NCBI GenBank assembly: GCA_002412625.1
Contig: DHVK01000011.1
Span: forward strand, 1-24,620
Reading direction: 5' to 3'
DNA length: 24,620 nucleotides
Source of the DNA: Cloacimonetes bacterium UBA5210
Lineage (GTDB): Bacteria; Cloacimonadota; Cloacimonadia; Cloacimonadales; Cloacimonadaceae
Part shown: positions 16,186 through 24,293 of the stretch, one piece after another
Numbering within the stretch: the first letter of the stretch is position 1
Layout of the letters: every line of letters starts with the position of its first letter
Translations under genes and position numbers: made by a program
The notes under the pieces: generated by a model
The model's input: the letters and a program-made list of their open reading frames with translations, nothing else
Database searches by the model: none
Told to the model about the DNA's origin: nothing

Positions 16186-16208
16186 ATTGGATTCGAGAAA
16201 ATTGTCAA
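16181..16208 (-). promoter_or_regulatory. predicted promoter of the beta-barrel gene, TTGACA-N16-TAGCTT
   Basis: On the - strand a perfect TTGACA (16208-16203) is followed after 16 bases by TAGCTT (16186-16181), a weak -10 match. The start site would be near 16174, leaving a leader of about 20 bases that contains the AAGGAG ribosome site. The position fits the beta-barrel gene well. Confidence 0.5.
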
Positions 16209-16498
16209 GTTGTTTCGCAGTTGACATCGCCTCAAACGCTTAGCGGTTGGGTCAAGAGCTATCCTGGAGCAGCTCTTAGCGTTAGCACCGGATAAGAAAG
16301 AGCGCTTAATCTATTAGTCATATGTGCTCAGGATTTGTGTGTATGGTCAAGAAATCTCCTAAATAATTCGCAATCGTTCTGAATCCTCGTCAAGTCCGTA
16401 TATATCTAGAGATATAGTCGTGATGCTGAAATAATTTCCATATTGGCTCATTATCTGCATGTGCAACTATCATGCGGAAAACCGCAAAGGAGGTTTTG
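16209..16498. other. divergent intergenic region
   Basis: Between the predicted beta-barrel promoter and the repeat-protein gene there is no gene. A 7-base inverted repeat, AAGAGCT (16254-16260) with AGCTCTT (16271-16277), has no T-run after it. No clear sigma-70 pair for the downstream + strand gene stands out. The last bases hold its strong AAAGGAGG ribosome site (16486-16493). Confidence 0.5.
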
Positions 16499-19426
16499 AT
16501 GAAGAAGCTAGTTTTGCTGATATGCTTGGCAGTTATGGCGCTACAGGCCTTAAACGCCGAAGAGCTACCCATTCGCAATGCGGACGATCTTCGGCTTGAG
16601 CCCTATAGCTTCAATACTGCCGATGGCTCGCAGATTGTATTTTGGAGCGATCTTAGTTCCGGTGACAGGGATATATACTGTCAAAAGATTGGGCAAGAGG
16701 CTCAGATTCTCTTCCCAGAAGCCATACCATTGGTTACTGCTTCGGGAGATCAGGAGCTCTTGAGCGTGAAGCCCACCTCGGATAACAACTTCATTCTGCT
16801 CTGGGCAGAAAAAGATATCGATGTTGTAACTGCAATCGGAGTCCAGAAAGTAAGCTCAAACGGTATGAATCTTTGGGGTAATGGGGTAGAAGTAAGCAAT
16901 CTGCCCATAGATCACTTAACCATCGAGTTGGTTGCGAACGAGATCGGTGGCGCTTTCGTGATCTTCCAAACCGCGCTAAACCAGCAGATTCTGGGGCAAA
17001 ACCTGGATAGCTTTGGCAATCGCCTGTGGCCCATTGAGGGAAGCGTTTTGCTGGCCAACGAAGTTCCCATCACACTCCGCGGAGCAGTTGTGGGCGATGC
17101 CGGAGGCATGATCCTCAATGTGGGGCACTGGATCAATTCTGCCTGGCAAACCAGGCTATTGGCTTATTCCGCCTCCGGATCTCCGCAAGGGGATGAAGCT
17201 CTCATTCCGCCAAACACATTTCCCGGCTCAAGCTTTAGCATCCTTCCACCCGTTGGTGGGCAATATATGCTTTTCAAAGTACCACCTCAAAACGGTCGTG
17301 TGGTATATCTGAACAAAATGGAGGCATCCGGCAATTTGCTCTTGGCAGAGAGCTTTGCCTATGAACTCAGTGGGGAAGCCTACGCCAGTTTCCGGGGGAT
17401 AGCCAATACTCCCGATGGCGGTGTGGCGATCTGGTGGCTTGCTGGAGACTCTGTCCCAAACCAGCAGCTAAAGGTTCAAAGATTCTCTTCCTCACTTACA
17501 GAAGTATGGAGCCAGCCGGTAGCTGTCTACAGCAGTGACATGGATATTCTTAGTGTACAGCTCTATCCTGTTGCGAACGGCAAGCTTTTAATTAGCTGGA
17601 GTGGAAGGTATGATGATCCTTTCTACAGAGCCCAGTTGCTTGATTCCGACGGATCTCCCGTTTGGGCAGAAGGCGGAAAGTTAATCACCAGCAATGCCGC
17701 TGGATTCATCAGCTTAGGTGGTTCTGAGCAAAGTATCTTCCTTTGGAACACGACAGAATCCGGCTATAAGAAAATCAATATCCAGGCAGTGGGTCTCAAC
17801 GGGGAATATGGCTATCCCACCGGAGGTTTCACGCTGACGCAGAGACTCAATTACAACTGTGAGATGCTGAATACATTCTCATTGGGAGAACGCTTCCTGA
17901 GCCTTTGGATCGATCATCGGGAAGGCTCCAACCTTTTCTTCCAGCTATTGAATCAGAATATGACACCGATCTTGGAAACCGATGGCAGGAAAATCTGCCC
18001 CGAGAATTCGGACTACATCAGTCTGGAAGCCAGCACTATTACGCCGGATGCCAAGCTGGCCATCATCTATTCCATCCATTACTACAATGATACTGAAATG
18101 GAACAAGCCACATATCTGCAGATCATTGATTCTGCGGGAGCAACCGAATTCTCCGGGATGGGCATGGAACTGGAAAGCAACGCGAACTACGCATTGAGTA
18201 GCGTTGATGACGCCATCTATATCGGCTGGTCTAAAGGCCTGTACAGCACCCCGGCCCGGTTATCGGCACAGAAGCTGGTAAATGGCCAGGCCATGTGGGG
18301 AGATGGTGGCAAGTTGATTCACAGCGTCCCGTTAAATAGTCTTCTTAGCATCAGTGCGCTGGTCGGGAACTACATCATCTGGCAACAAAGCGATCCTGGA
18401 ATTGATGCTGTCAACATCAAGGTCTTGATGATTGATGCCAATGGGGATCCGGCTGCCGGCTGGGATGCCTCCGGAATGAACCTGATTACCAGTGCCGGTA
18501 TTTCCCTGGAAGAATTTCAAGAAGGTAGTATCGTGGGCAACGATCTGGTGGCATTTATCAGTGTCCATAGCTCCGGAGAAAGTGGCATCAGTGTCCAAAG
18601 GCTGAGTCCCAGCGGTGAAAGGTTGTGGCAAGCAGGTGGCCAAGTTATAGGCGGGAATTCCACATGGATGTATCGAAATTCGGTAGTTTATGACGAAGAG
18701 ATTTCCCTGCTAAGCTCGAATGCCAATGACGCTGTCGTCCTGCGCAGAATCAACGCTTTGGGAGTGGAGGTGACGCCACCGGAAGGATTAGTTGTGATCC
18801 CCAATATCAATAACTGCTACGATGCTGTCCTGAAGAAATATGCCGATGGCTCGATGCTCTGCGCGTATTCTGATAACGATGGTGCCTGGATCCAAAATCG
18901 TGATGTTTTCATCCGGCAGATCAGCCCCGAAGGGGTTCCCATGGGAGACGCGTCAAGTGTTCTAAGTGGAGCACGCTATAAACAGCATAATACTCGGGTA
19001 GCCGTGATTGGAAACCGGGCATTGCTTACCTGGGCTGATGACCGGGCAGGGATATTAAACAGCGAGGAGGCCTATACCGGGATCTGGGGAAACATAGTCA
19101 TTAGCCAGTTCTCTTCCCTGCATGATCCTCAGCTCAACCCTCTAGTGCAGCCTACGATCAATAGAAACTATCCCAATCCCTTCAACCCCGAAACCAACAT
19201 CAGCTTCAGCCTCCCCATCGCCGCGGTTGTGGCGCTGGAGGTCTATAACCTGAAAGGTCAGCTGGTAAAAAGGCTCCTCTCCGACGTCCCGCTGGAAGCC
19301 GGAACTCACGTCCGGGTATGGGATGGAACAGACGATAGAGCTAAGCCTGTGAGCAGTGGCATCTATTTCTGCCGACTCGCCACCGGCAGCACAAGGTCTG
19401 TACGTAAGATGTTGCTTGCCAAATAA
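16499..19426 (+). CDS. secreted protein with about 16 propeller-like repeats and a type IX-style sorting tail
   Basis: A 975-residue exported protein of unknown function. A longer frame opens at 16472, but AGGAGG lies five bases before the ATG at 16499, which begins a signal peptide (M-K-K, hydrophobic 4-18, likely cleavage after L-N-A20). Residues 25-880 contain about 16 degenerate repeats: a Trp or other large residue recurs every 49-58 residues (for example W49, W102, W312, W367, W416, W470, W577, W628, W845), followed by a Q/R-x-hydrophobic strand and often a D/N/S-G turn. The clearest units are W-S-D-L-S-S-G-D-R-D-I-Y-C-Q and W-A-D-D-R-A-G. This suggests one or two beta-propellers. Residues 888-975 are the C-terminal sorting domain (N-Y-P-N-P-F-N-P-E, V-Y-N-L-K-G-Q, S-G-I-Y-F). 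It is probably displayed on or released from the cell surface. Confidence 0.85.
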   Translation: MKKLVLLICLAVMALQALNAEELPIRNADDLRLEPYSFNTADGSQIVFWSDLSSGDRDIYCQKIGQEAQILFPEAIPLVTASGDQELLSVKPTSDNNFILLWAEKDIDVVTAIGVQKVSSNGMNLWGNGVEVSNLPIDHLTIELVANEIGGAFVIFQTALNQQILGQNLDSFGNRLWPIEGSVLLANEVPITLRGAVVGDAGGMILNVGHWINSAWQTRLLAYSASGSPQGDEALIPPNTFPGSSFSILPPVGGQYMLFKVPPQNGRVVYLNKMEASGNLLLAESFAYELSGEAYASFRGIANTPDGGVAIWWLAGDSVPNQQLKVQRFSSSLTEVWSQPVAVYSSDMDILSVQLYPVANGKLLISWSGRYDDPFYRAQLLDSDGSPVWAEGGKLITSNAAGFISLGGSEQSIFLWNTTESGYKKINIQAVGLNGEYGYPTGGFTLTQRLNYNCEMLNTFSLGERFLSLWIDHREGSNLFFQLLNQNMTPILETDGRKICPENSDYISLEASTITPDAKLAIIYSIHYYNDTEMEQATYLQIIDSAGATEFSGMGMELESNANYALSSVDDAIYIGWSKGLYSTPARLSAQKLVNGQAMWGDGGKLIHSVPLNSLLSISALVGNYIIWQQSDPGIDAVNIKVLMIDANGDPAAGWDASGMNLITSAGISLEEFQEGSIVGNDLVAFISVHSSGESGISVQRLSPSGERLWQAGGQVIGGNSTWMYRNSVVYDEEISLLSSNANDAVVLRRINALGVEVTPPEGLVVIPNINNCYDAVLKKYADGSMLCAYSDNDGAWIQNRDVFIRQISPEGVPMGDASSVLSGARYKQHNTRVAVIGNRALLTWADDRAGILNSEEAYTGIWGNIVISQFSSLHDPQLNPLVQPTINRNYPNPFNPETNISFSLPIAAVVALEVYNLKGQLVKRLLSDVPLEAGTHVRVWDGTDDRAKPVSSGIYFCRLATGSTRSVRKMLLAK

Positions 19427-19474
19427 GTATATGTTTGCGAGATAAGCAGAAGGTGAATGTTACATTCGCGTCAA

Positions 19475-19510
19475 GCTTGGGGTGGCAATCTCTGAACTGC
19501 CACCCCAAGC
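19475..19510. terminator. strong 13-base hairpin without a T-run; possible terminator
   Basis: GCTTGGGGTGGCA (19475-19487) pairs perfectly with TGCCACCCCAAGC (19498-19510) around a 10-base loop. It lies about 50 bases after the repeat-protein stop. Neither side has a T-run, so it may be a hairpin-only terminator, an mRNA-stabilising 3' structure, or a dispersed repeat. Confidence 0.45.
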
Positions 19511-19687
19511 GAAATCTGTCCACGGCCAATTCGGAGATTGACCAACCATAAGCTGCATCGCAAGCAAAACCATCACGACATGAGATCGCGATAAATTTAT
19601 AGATATCTGAGCTTTTCCAAAAGTAAGAGCTTGAGCGTATGTGTAGCCAAAGATCAACAAGATGGCAGAAGGATATTTAAATATTGC

Positions 19688-19715
19688 TTGACATGCTTTG
19701 AAGGCATGACATACT
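19688..19715 (+). promoter_or_regulatory. predicted promoter of the lipoprotein operon, TTGACA-N16-CATACT
   Basis: A perfect TTGACA (19688-19693) is followed after 16 bases by CATACT (19710-19715), four of six matches to TATAAT. Transcription would start near 19722, about 24 bases before the start codon, leaving just room for the ribosome site. Confidence 0.5.
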
Positions 19716-19732
19716 GACGCAGATCCATTCAT

Positions 19733-19742
19733 AGGAGGTGAT
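19733..19742 (+). promoter_or_regulatory. perfect 10-base Shine-Dalgarno sequence
   Basis: AGGAGGTGAT is fully complementary to the usual 3' end of 16S rRNA and stands just before the ATG at 19746. It fixes this start and predicts high translation of the lipoprotein. Confidence 0.8.
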
Positions 19743-19745
19743 GTT

Positions 19746-21896
19746 ATGAATAGACCGGCAAGATTGTTCATGCTGTTAATCTTTCCGCTATTGGCTTTGG
19801 TTGCTTGCCAAAGTCACAACCCATTGGGTCCACTTCAATCGGGAGCTCCCCAATTGAGCTTCAATGAAGAGATTTTTGATCTGAACAATGGAGAGTTCAC
19901 TTACCAGCAAGGGATAAATGTGGATTGTGTATTGTCCGCCTCCCTGCAATTTGCTTTTCAGCCAATCTGTTTGCCCGGTAAAGTATTGCCCGGATATCAA
20001 ACCAATAAGGATGGCTGGATTCTCTTCGGCAAGGATTTGATCTGGAGCTCGAAAAACGAGATCAGCTTCCACTTCGATTCCGTAGAAGGAAGCCTCAAAA
20101 ACTTGGTTACAGAAGTATCGGTCAAGGTGAAGCATCCTGATGGCAGGATTGAAGAGCTGAATTCGCCCTTCAAGAGCAGCCGCCTGTTGGGCAGTCATCT
20201 GGAAAACACATTCGCGCCCGGTGCAGAGCTTTCTGCCGGGATCGAGTTTCAACTCCGGGAGAATACCGGAAACATATTCATAGAAGGGATGTATGCTGAT
20301 CACTTCATGTATCGGCTGAACATTCTGGATGAAAACTTGCAGCCGATCACAAGCGGGGAGTGGTTCAACTCGCTCAATTGCCCCGATATCCGCAATATTC
20401 ATCTATCTCTGAACTCTGAACCTGCGCTTAGCTACAACGCTCCCGTGACCTTCACTCAGTTTGAGTATTACTTGGTGAGCAGATTAGGCATGATCCAAGC
20501 AGATCCCGGTTCGATCCACTTTCGTGTGTTAGATGGCTTCAAACCAGTTGCCAAGATCTATCCCCAAACTCTTGTGGGATATGGAATGTACCACTATGGT
20601 TTCGATCCTGATCTGATGCTCGATAACGTCCAGTTAATCCCCGGCACTAGCGAACGCTACAACAGCAACCTCGGTGAAATAAACGGGATGAAGACGGCGA
20701 TCAATTCCGCCGATTTCAAGCTTCATCTGCATTGGGGGCATTATGGTTTGTATTATGATAAGAACTACAATGTCCCTACGGACAACCCACTTTACGGGGT
20801 ACAAACAAACGCAGTGCTGAATCCTGCCGGCACAAACTATGACAGTGCGATTGTGGCTTATTGGTTGCAGCTGGACAACAATGAGTTTCCGCTTAAACCC
20901 TATCAACTGATGGGGCACCAAGTGGTAACAGACGAGCTTGGGCAGGTCTGGACCAGAATCCTGAACCTCAATCATGGTTTTCGACACACTGTATTGAGCG
21001 GTCTGAGCAATGGTATCCACAGTTTCCGCGTTATGGCAGAAGATCTGCAGGGAGTTAAGAGTGACCCCGCGGAAATGACATTCCAGCTGATAGCATATAC
21101 GCCGCCAAGTCAGCGCAATGGTATCCTGATCGTGGACAATGACCCCCATAGTGTTCAAGCCTCCCCGGAGGCATTTGTTGATGCGTTTTATCAAAACATT
21201 TCCTCGAGTTTTGGAGGGACTGTGGATCAAATCGATTTTGGAACCACTGGGTCTCTTAGCGCGGCACAATTGATGAACTATTCTGCAGTGTTAATCCACG
21301 CTGATAACCCGGGTTCTACTCCGGCCTTGTTCCGAATGTACGAAGGATTTGATCTCTATCTCGAACATCAAGGAAATCTGATCATCAGTGCTACCAACAA
21401 ACTGAGATCCGCATTACAGGATGTTGCTACTTCCCCCGGCGGACAGAGTTTTCTGCAAAACAGGCTGGGGTTAAGCACTTTGGAAAACTTGGGCACGATA
21501 TCAAATTCTATCGCTATCGACCCTTATTTTGTAAGCGCTCTCGGTATCCAGAGCTTTCCCGATATTCCACTCAATACAACGTCTCCATTCAGCTCCATAG
21601 TGAATATCCGGCAAGGAATCTCCAGCGTAACCTACTTTGAAGAAAACCCGGCTATGGATTATATCTACGCTCTGGGCTGCAAAGCGGTGGGGGCAGATGA
21701 ATACTCTCCCACTCTAGAACAATACGACTACTATTCATCCAAATATGTGGCTCTGCGTCACGCCGCACAGGGCAGTAAAGTATATCTCTTTGGTTTTCCG
21801 CTTTCATATATGGAGCAGGATGCCGCCGTATCTTCCATGCAACAGATAGCCTCTGAGATATCGGGCACCACATATGCCAAAGGGAGGAACCAATGA
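19746..21896 (+). CDS. large secreted lipoprotein of unknown function
   Basis: A 716-residue protein with a lipoprotein signal peptide: basic start, hydrophobic stretch 7-18, and lipobox L-V-A-C21, so it should be lipid-anchored in the envelope. The first 430 residues are beta-rich with no family I recognise. Around 395-455 a fibronectin-III-like stretch is suggested (L-S-N-G-I-H-S-F-R-V-M-A-E-D, then T-F-Q-L). From 459 the pattern G-I-L-I-V-D-N-D-P-H, then Y-S-A-V-L-I-H and G-N-L-I-I-S-A, looks like an alpha/beta (Rossmann or class-I amidotransferase-like) fold; no catalytic Cys-His pair is evident. It has no sorting tail. It carries its own promoter and a perfect ribosome site. Its stop overlaps the start of the next gene (ATGA), so the two products are made together and may form one surface assembly. 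Confidence 0.78.
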   Translation: MNRPARLFMLLIFPLLALVACQSHNPLGPLQSGAPQLSFNEEIFDLNNGEFTYQQGINVDCVLSASLQFAFQPICLPGKVLPGYQTNKDGWILFGKDLIWSSKNEISFHFDSVEGSLKNLVTEVSVKVKHPDGRIEELNSPFKSSRLLGSHLENTFAPGAELSAGIEFQLRENTGNIFIEGMYADHFMYRLNILDENLQPITSGEWFNSLNCPDIRNIHLSLNSEPALSYNAPVTFTQFEYYLVSRLGMIQADPGSIHFRVLDGFKPVAKIYPQTLVGYGMYHYGFDPDLMLDNVQLIPGTSERYNSNLGEINGMKTAINSADFKLHLHWGHYGLYYDKNYNVPTDNPLYGVQTNAVLNPAGTNYDSAIVAYWLQLDNNEFPLKPYQLMGHQVVTDELGQVWTRILNLNHGFRHTVLSGLSNGIHSFRVMAEDLQGVKSDPAEMTFQLIAYTPPSQRNGILIVDNDPHSVQASPEAFVDAFYQNISSSFGGTVDQIDFGTTGSLSAAQLMNYSAVLIHADNPGSTPALFRMYEGFDLYLEHQGNLIISATNKLRSALQDVATSPGGQSFLQNRLGLSTLENLGTISNSIAIDPYFVSALGIQSFPDIPLNTTSPFSSIVNIRQGISSVTYFEENPAMDYIYALGCKAVGADEYSPTLEQYDYYSSKYVALRHAAQGSKVYLFGFPLSYMEQDAAVSSMQQIASEISGTTYAKGRNQ

Positions 21897-23875
21897 AACA
21901 GATCGCAATATGTATCTTACTACTCTGTTCGATATCGGCTTACGCGCTACCGGATACAGCCCCCAACGCGGAAAAGGTGTTGAATGTCAAAGAGGTCGAT
22001 AATGGCAGATTGTCTTTTGAAATCGGTAATTTTGGCACGATTAACAACCTTGTATATCAGAACCAGCACAAAATGATCTTTGGCAGTGGTGCTTGGATCT
22101 CCGGGAAGCGATATCGTCGGGATGAACTGGGCAGACTGTTGTATTGGGCAGATTATCCGCCCACGAATACCACTGCTTTAGTATATCAGGGTCATGAAAA
22201 CTGGAATCCGTCGCTGATGGTGGTAATGGATTCTCTCACGACGGTAGCTTTTGATGGAGACAGGGATCTCTATGAGCTATTGCCAGCCTATAATCCTTTA
22301 AACTATTACAACACCAATATCCCAAATTATCAATACTATAGCTCCCTGGATAAGGTGCTGGAGAGTGTCGCCGGTGAGCCCGCGCCGCTGAACTTCAATC
22401 CCTTTGAGAGTGAGACCTTCTGCTTCAGCATAGCTCAACCCGGTAGCTTTGAAACACCCGGTTTTCAAACCTATAGTAGTTATTATTATGATTACTGTCC
22501 CTTCGACACACCCGGTCAGAGAGACTGGGGCATGTCTCGCGGGCAAAGCACGCATTATCCGCTGGGGATTGCGGTTCATCAGGAAAGCTATTGCTGGCCG
22601 GTGCAGGATCATGATTGGATGTTGATCAGCAAGTATAATATCTATAATGCGGATGTTCTTGATACTCTGAGGGACATAGCTGTTTCCCATTATGTGGACG
22701 CGGATGTAGGTCCTGCGCACTGGGGCGTTGAGTTGGCAGCCGACGATGTGAGCGGTTATGTAAAGGGCCCCGGCTATGAATTTGCCTACACGAGGGATTA
22801 TGATGGTGATAATGGGCTTTCCCCATATTATCTGGGCTCCAAAGTAGTGATACCGAATTATGAGGGAATGTATCATACTTGGTTCTGGCGTGTTGGTCAG
22901 GGGCCGAATGATGTAAATTCCCAAAATCTGGCACCATACAATAGAACAGCCAACGAAAAGTATTGGCTCGCTACAGGCAGAAATCCCGATACGGCAAAAT
23001 TCTCGCCTTTGCGCCCGGAAGACCCGGACATGATGGAGTACGAACAACCGGTAGCCAACGATACCCGGTTCTTGCATACCCTTTATGGCGCACAACCCGG
23101 AACTCCGGGCTATTGGGATACCGATGAGCAAGGCAACTACTATCAAAGGTTGGATTTGGCTCCCGGACAGTCTTTAAGCTATTACAATGTGAAGTTCATC
23201 GGGGATTCGCTGGATGATATGAAAGCAAAATCCCTCGCCATCGAGGCATTTATTGCCAATAATCTGATTATTGATGACACAGCCGGATTAACCAGCATAC
23301 CCTTTCTGAGGGATCCGGTCAATCAAGCTCCGGATACTTTCGCGCTGAGATGGCATAATGCCACCACTCCCGCAGATTACGAATTAGCCTGGAAAGAGTA
23401 TGGCGCTCCCGCCTCAGATTGGTATGTGATTCCGCTTTCGGGAACCACTACCAGCTACAATCTTCAGGGCATGAACCCGGATACATGGTATGAAATCAAA
23501 GTAGGCGCTGTGTTCTACAACCCTCAGGAAGTGTATCTGGAAAGCGAAACAAAACTCGTGAATCTAAGCTATACTGATGTGGAGGATGATGCTCTGGTGC
23601 CTTTGGCCAGAATCTCAAACTACCCCAATCCCTTCTTGGGAAACACCACGATTGAGTATGAACAGAAAGCTTCTGGCATCAGCGAATTGAGGATATACAA
23701 CCTGAAAGGACAGCAGGTGCGGCTTTTGGACAGCTCACATAAAAGCCCCGGTAGCTATCAACTGCAATGGGATGGCAGAGACGATGGCGGCAGAGCTTGC
23801 GCAAGCGGCATCTACTATCTGCAAGTGAAAAACGGAAAGCATACCCAGACCCGGAAAATGCTGATGCTAAAATAA
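21893..23875 (+). CDS. secreted fibronectin-III-like protein with type IX-style sorting tail
   Basis: A 660-residue exported protein. AGGGAGGA lies just before the ATG, which overlaps the lipoprotein stop. The signal peptide covers about 1-18 (cleavage near A-Y-A-L). The N-terminal part has G-N-F-G-T-I-N-N and F-G-S-G-A-W-I-S-G-K, similar in style to long secreted proteins of FCB-group and related uncultured phyla (from memory, not searched). The region 130-240 is rich in Tyr, Asn and Pro. A fibronectin-III-like domain is at about 477-558 (F-A-L-R-W near its start, W-Y-E-I-K-V-G later). Residues 574-660 are the sorting domain: N576-Y-P-N-P-F, I-Y-N-L-K-G-Q, S-G-I-Y-Y-L-Q-V and a basic end. 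It probably reaches the surface, with the lipoprotein as partner or anchor. No enzyme motif was recognised. Confidence 0.82.
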   Translation: MKQIAICILLLCSISAYALPDTAPNAEKVLNVKEVDNGRLSFEIGNFGTINNLVYQNQHKMIFGSGAWISGKRYRRDELGRLLYWADYPPTNTTALVYQGHENWNPSLMVVMDSLTTVAFDGDRDLYELLPAYNPLNYYNTNIPNYQYYSSLDKVLESVAGEPAPLNFNPFESETFCFSIAQPGSFETPGFQTYSSYYYDYCPFDTPGQRDWGMSRGQSTHYPLGIAVHQESYCWPVQDHDWMLISKYNIYNADVLDTLRDIAVSHYVDADVGPAHWGVELAADDVSGYVKGPGYEFAYTRDYDGDNGLSPYYLGSKVVIPNYEGMYHTWFWRVGQGPNDVNSQNLAPYNRTANEKYWLATGRNPDTAKFSPLRPEDPDMMEYEQPVANDTRFLHTLYGAQPGTPGYWDTDEQGNYYQRLDLAPGQSLSYYNVKFIGDSLDDMKAKSLAIEAFIANNLIIDDTAGLTSIPFLRDPVNQAPDTFALRWHNATTPADYELAWKEYGAPASDWYVIPLSGTTTSYNLQGMNPDTWYEIKVGAVFYNPQEVYLESETKLVNLSYTDVEDDALVPLARISNYPNPFLGNTTIEYEQKASGISELRIYNLKGQQVRLLDSSHKSPGSYQLQWDGRDDGGRACASGIYYLQVKNGKHTQTRKMLMLK

Positions 23876-23895
23876 CTTACTCTGCAAAGTGAATG

Positions 23896-23935
23896 AAGTG
23901 GACGGTCCTTAAGACCGTCCACTTTCTGTATTGTG
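23896..23935 (+). terminator. intrinsic terminator of the lipoprotein operon
   Basis: A perfect 12-base stem (AAGTGGACGGTC, 23896-23907, with GACCGTCCACTT, 23913-23924) and a 5-base loop are followed by a moderately T-rich tail. It lies 20 bases after the stop codon. Confidence 0.82.
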
Positions 23936-24240
23936 AGCAAGAAAGGTTAGACAGCAAAAATCTTCGGCATTTATTTGCAATCTGCGAGAACTCAATCTGT
24001 GTTATCATGCCGGGTTTCTAAGGGGCTGGAGGCTTTCTTGTTCAGTTATAAAGCTGGCATTGAGGCGTTATCATCGGGTGGACATAGCACAATAATGGCT
24101 TTATATCAGCTTAAACCCGGCTAAAGAATAGCTGTCTGCCATCCGAGGGAGCCAAGCAGAAGCGATCAAAAACAGTCCTGTTAATCCCGGATCCAATATA
24201 TCGGCTTTCATCGAAGAGCAATCGTCAATGTTGATCTCAA
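23936..24240. other. gene-free region between convergent terminators
   Basis: Neither strand has a convincing gene; the minus-strand frame at 24101-24283 runs into the terminator hairpin and has no domain. The main structure is a long-range inverted repeat: GCCGGGTTT (24009-24017) with AAACCCGGC (24113-24121), and inside it AAGCTG (24051-24056) with CAGCTT (24107-24112). No tRNA or known RNA family was recognised. Confidence 0.55.
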
Positions 24241-24268
24241 GAAAAAGTCCCGGGTGTGGCCCGGGACT
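24241..24268 (-). terminator. intrinsic terminator of the ABC permease gene
   Basis: A perfect 9-base stem (AGTCCCGGG, 24246-24254, with CCCGGGACT, 24260-24268) and a 5-base loop. Read on the - strand it is followed by a T-run (TTTTTC) and lies just after the permease stop, as expected. Confidence 0.9.
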
Positions 24269-24293
24269 GGATAAACAGATCAAATCCGCTTTA

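Larger units (their letters stand above)
19427..19732. other. intergenic region with two dyads and a promoter
   Basis: No gene is visible. It contains a short palindrome (GAATGT-T-ACATTC, 19455-19467), a strong 13-base hairpin (19475-19510) and the predicted promoter of the lipoprotein operon (19688-19715). The minus-strand frame at 19460-19771 has no family resemblance. Confidence 0.6.

Noticed and set aside
22298..23146. 282-residue minus-strand frame inside the sorting-tail gene
   Set aside because: It lies wholly within a well-supported + strand gene and has no ribosome site or domain of its own.
24101..24283. 60-residue minus-strand frame near the right end
   Set aside because: It starts within the permease terminator hairpin and shows no domain.
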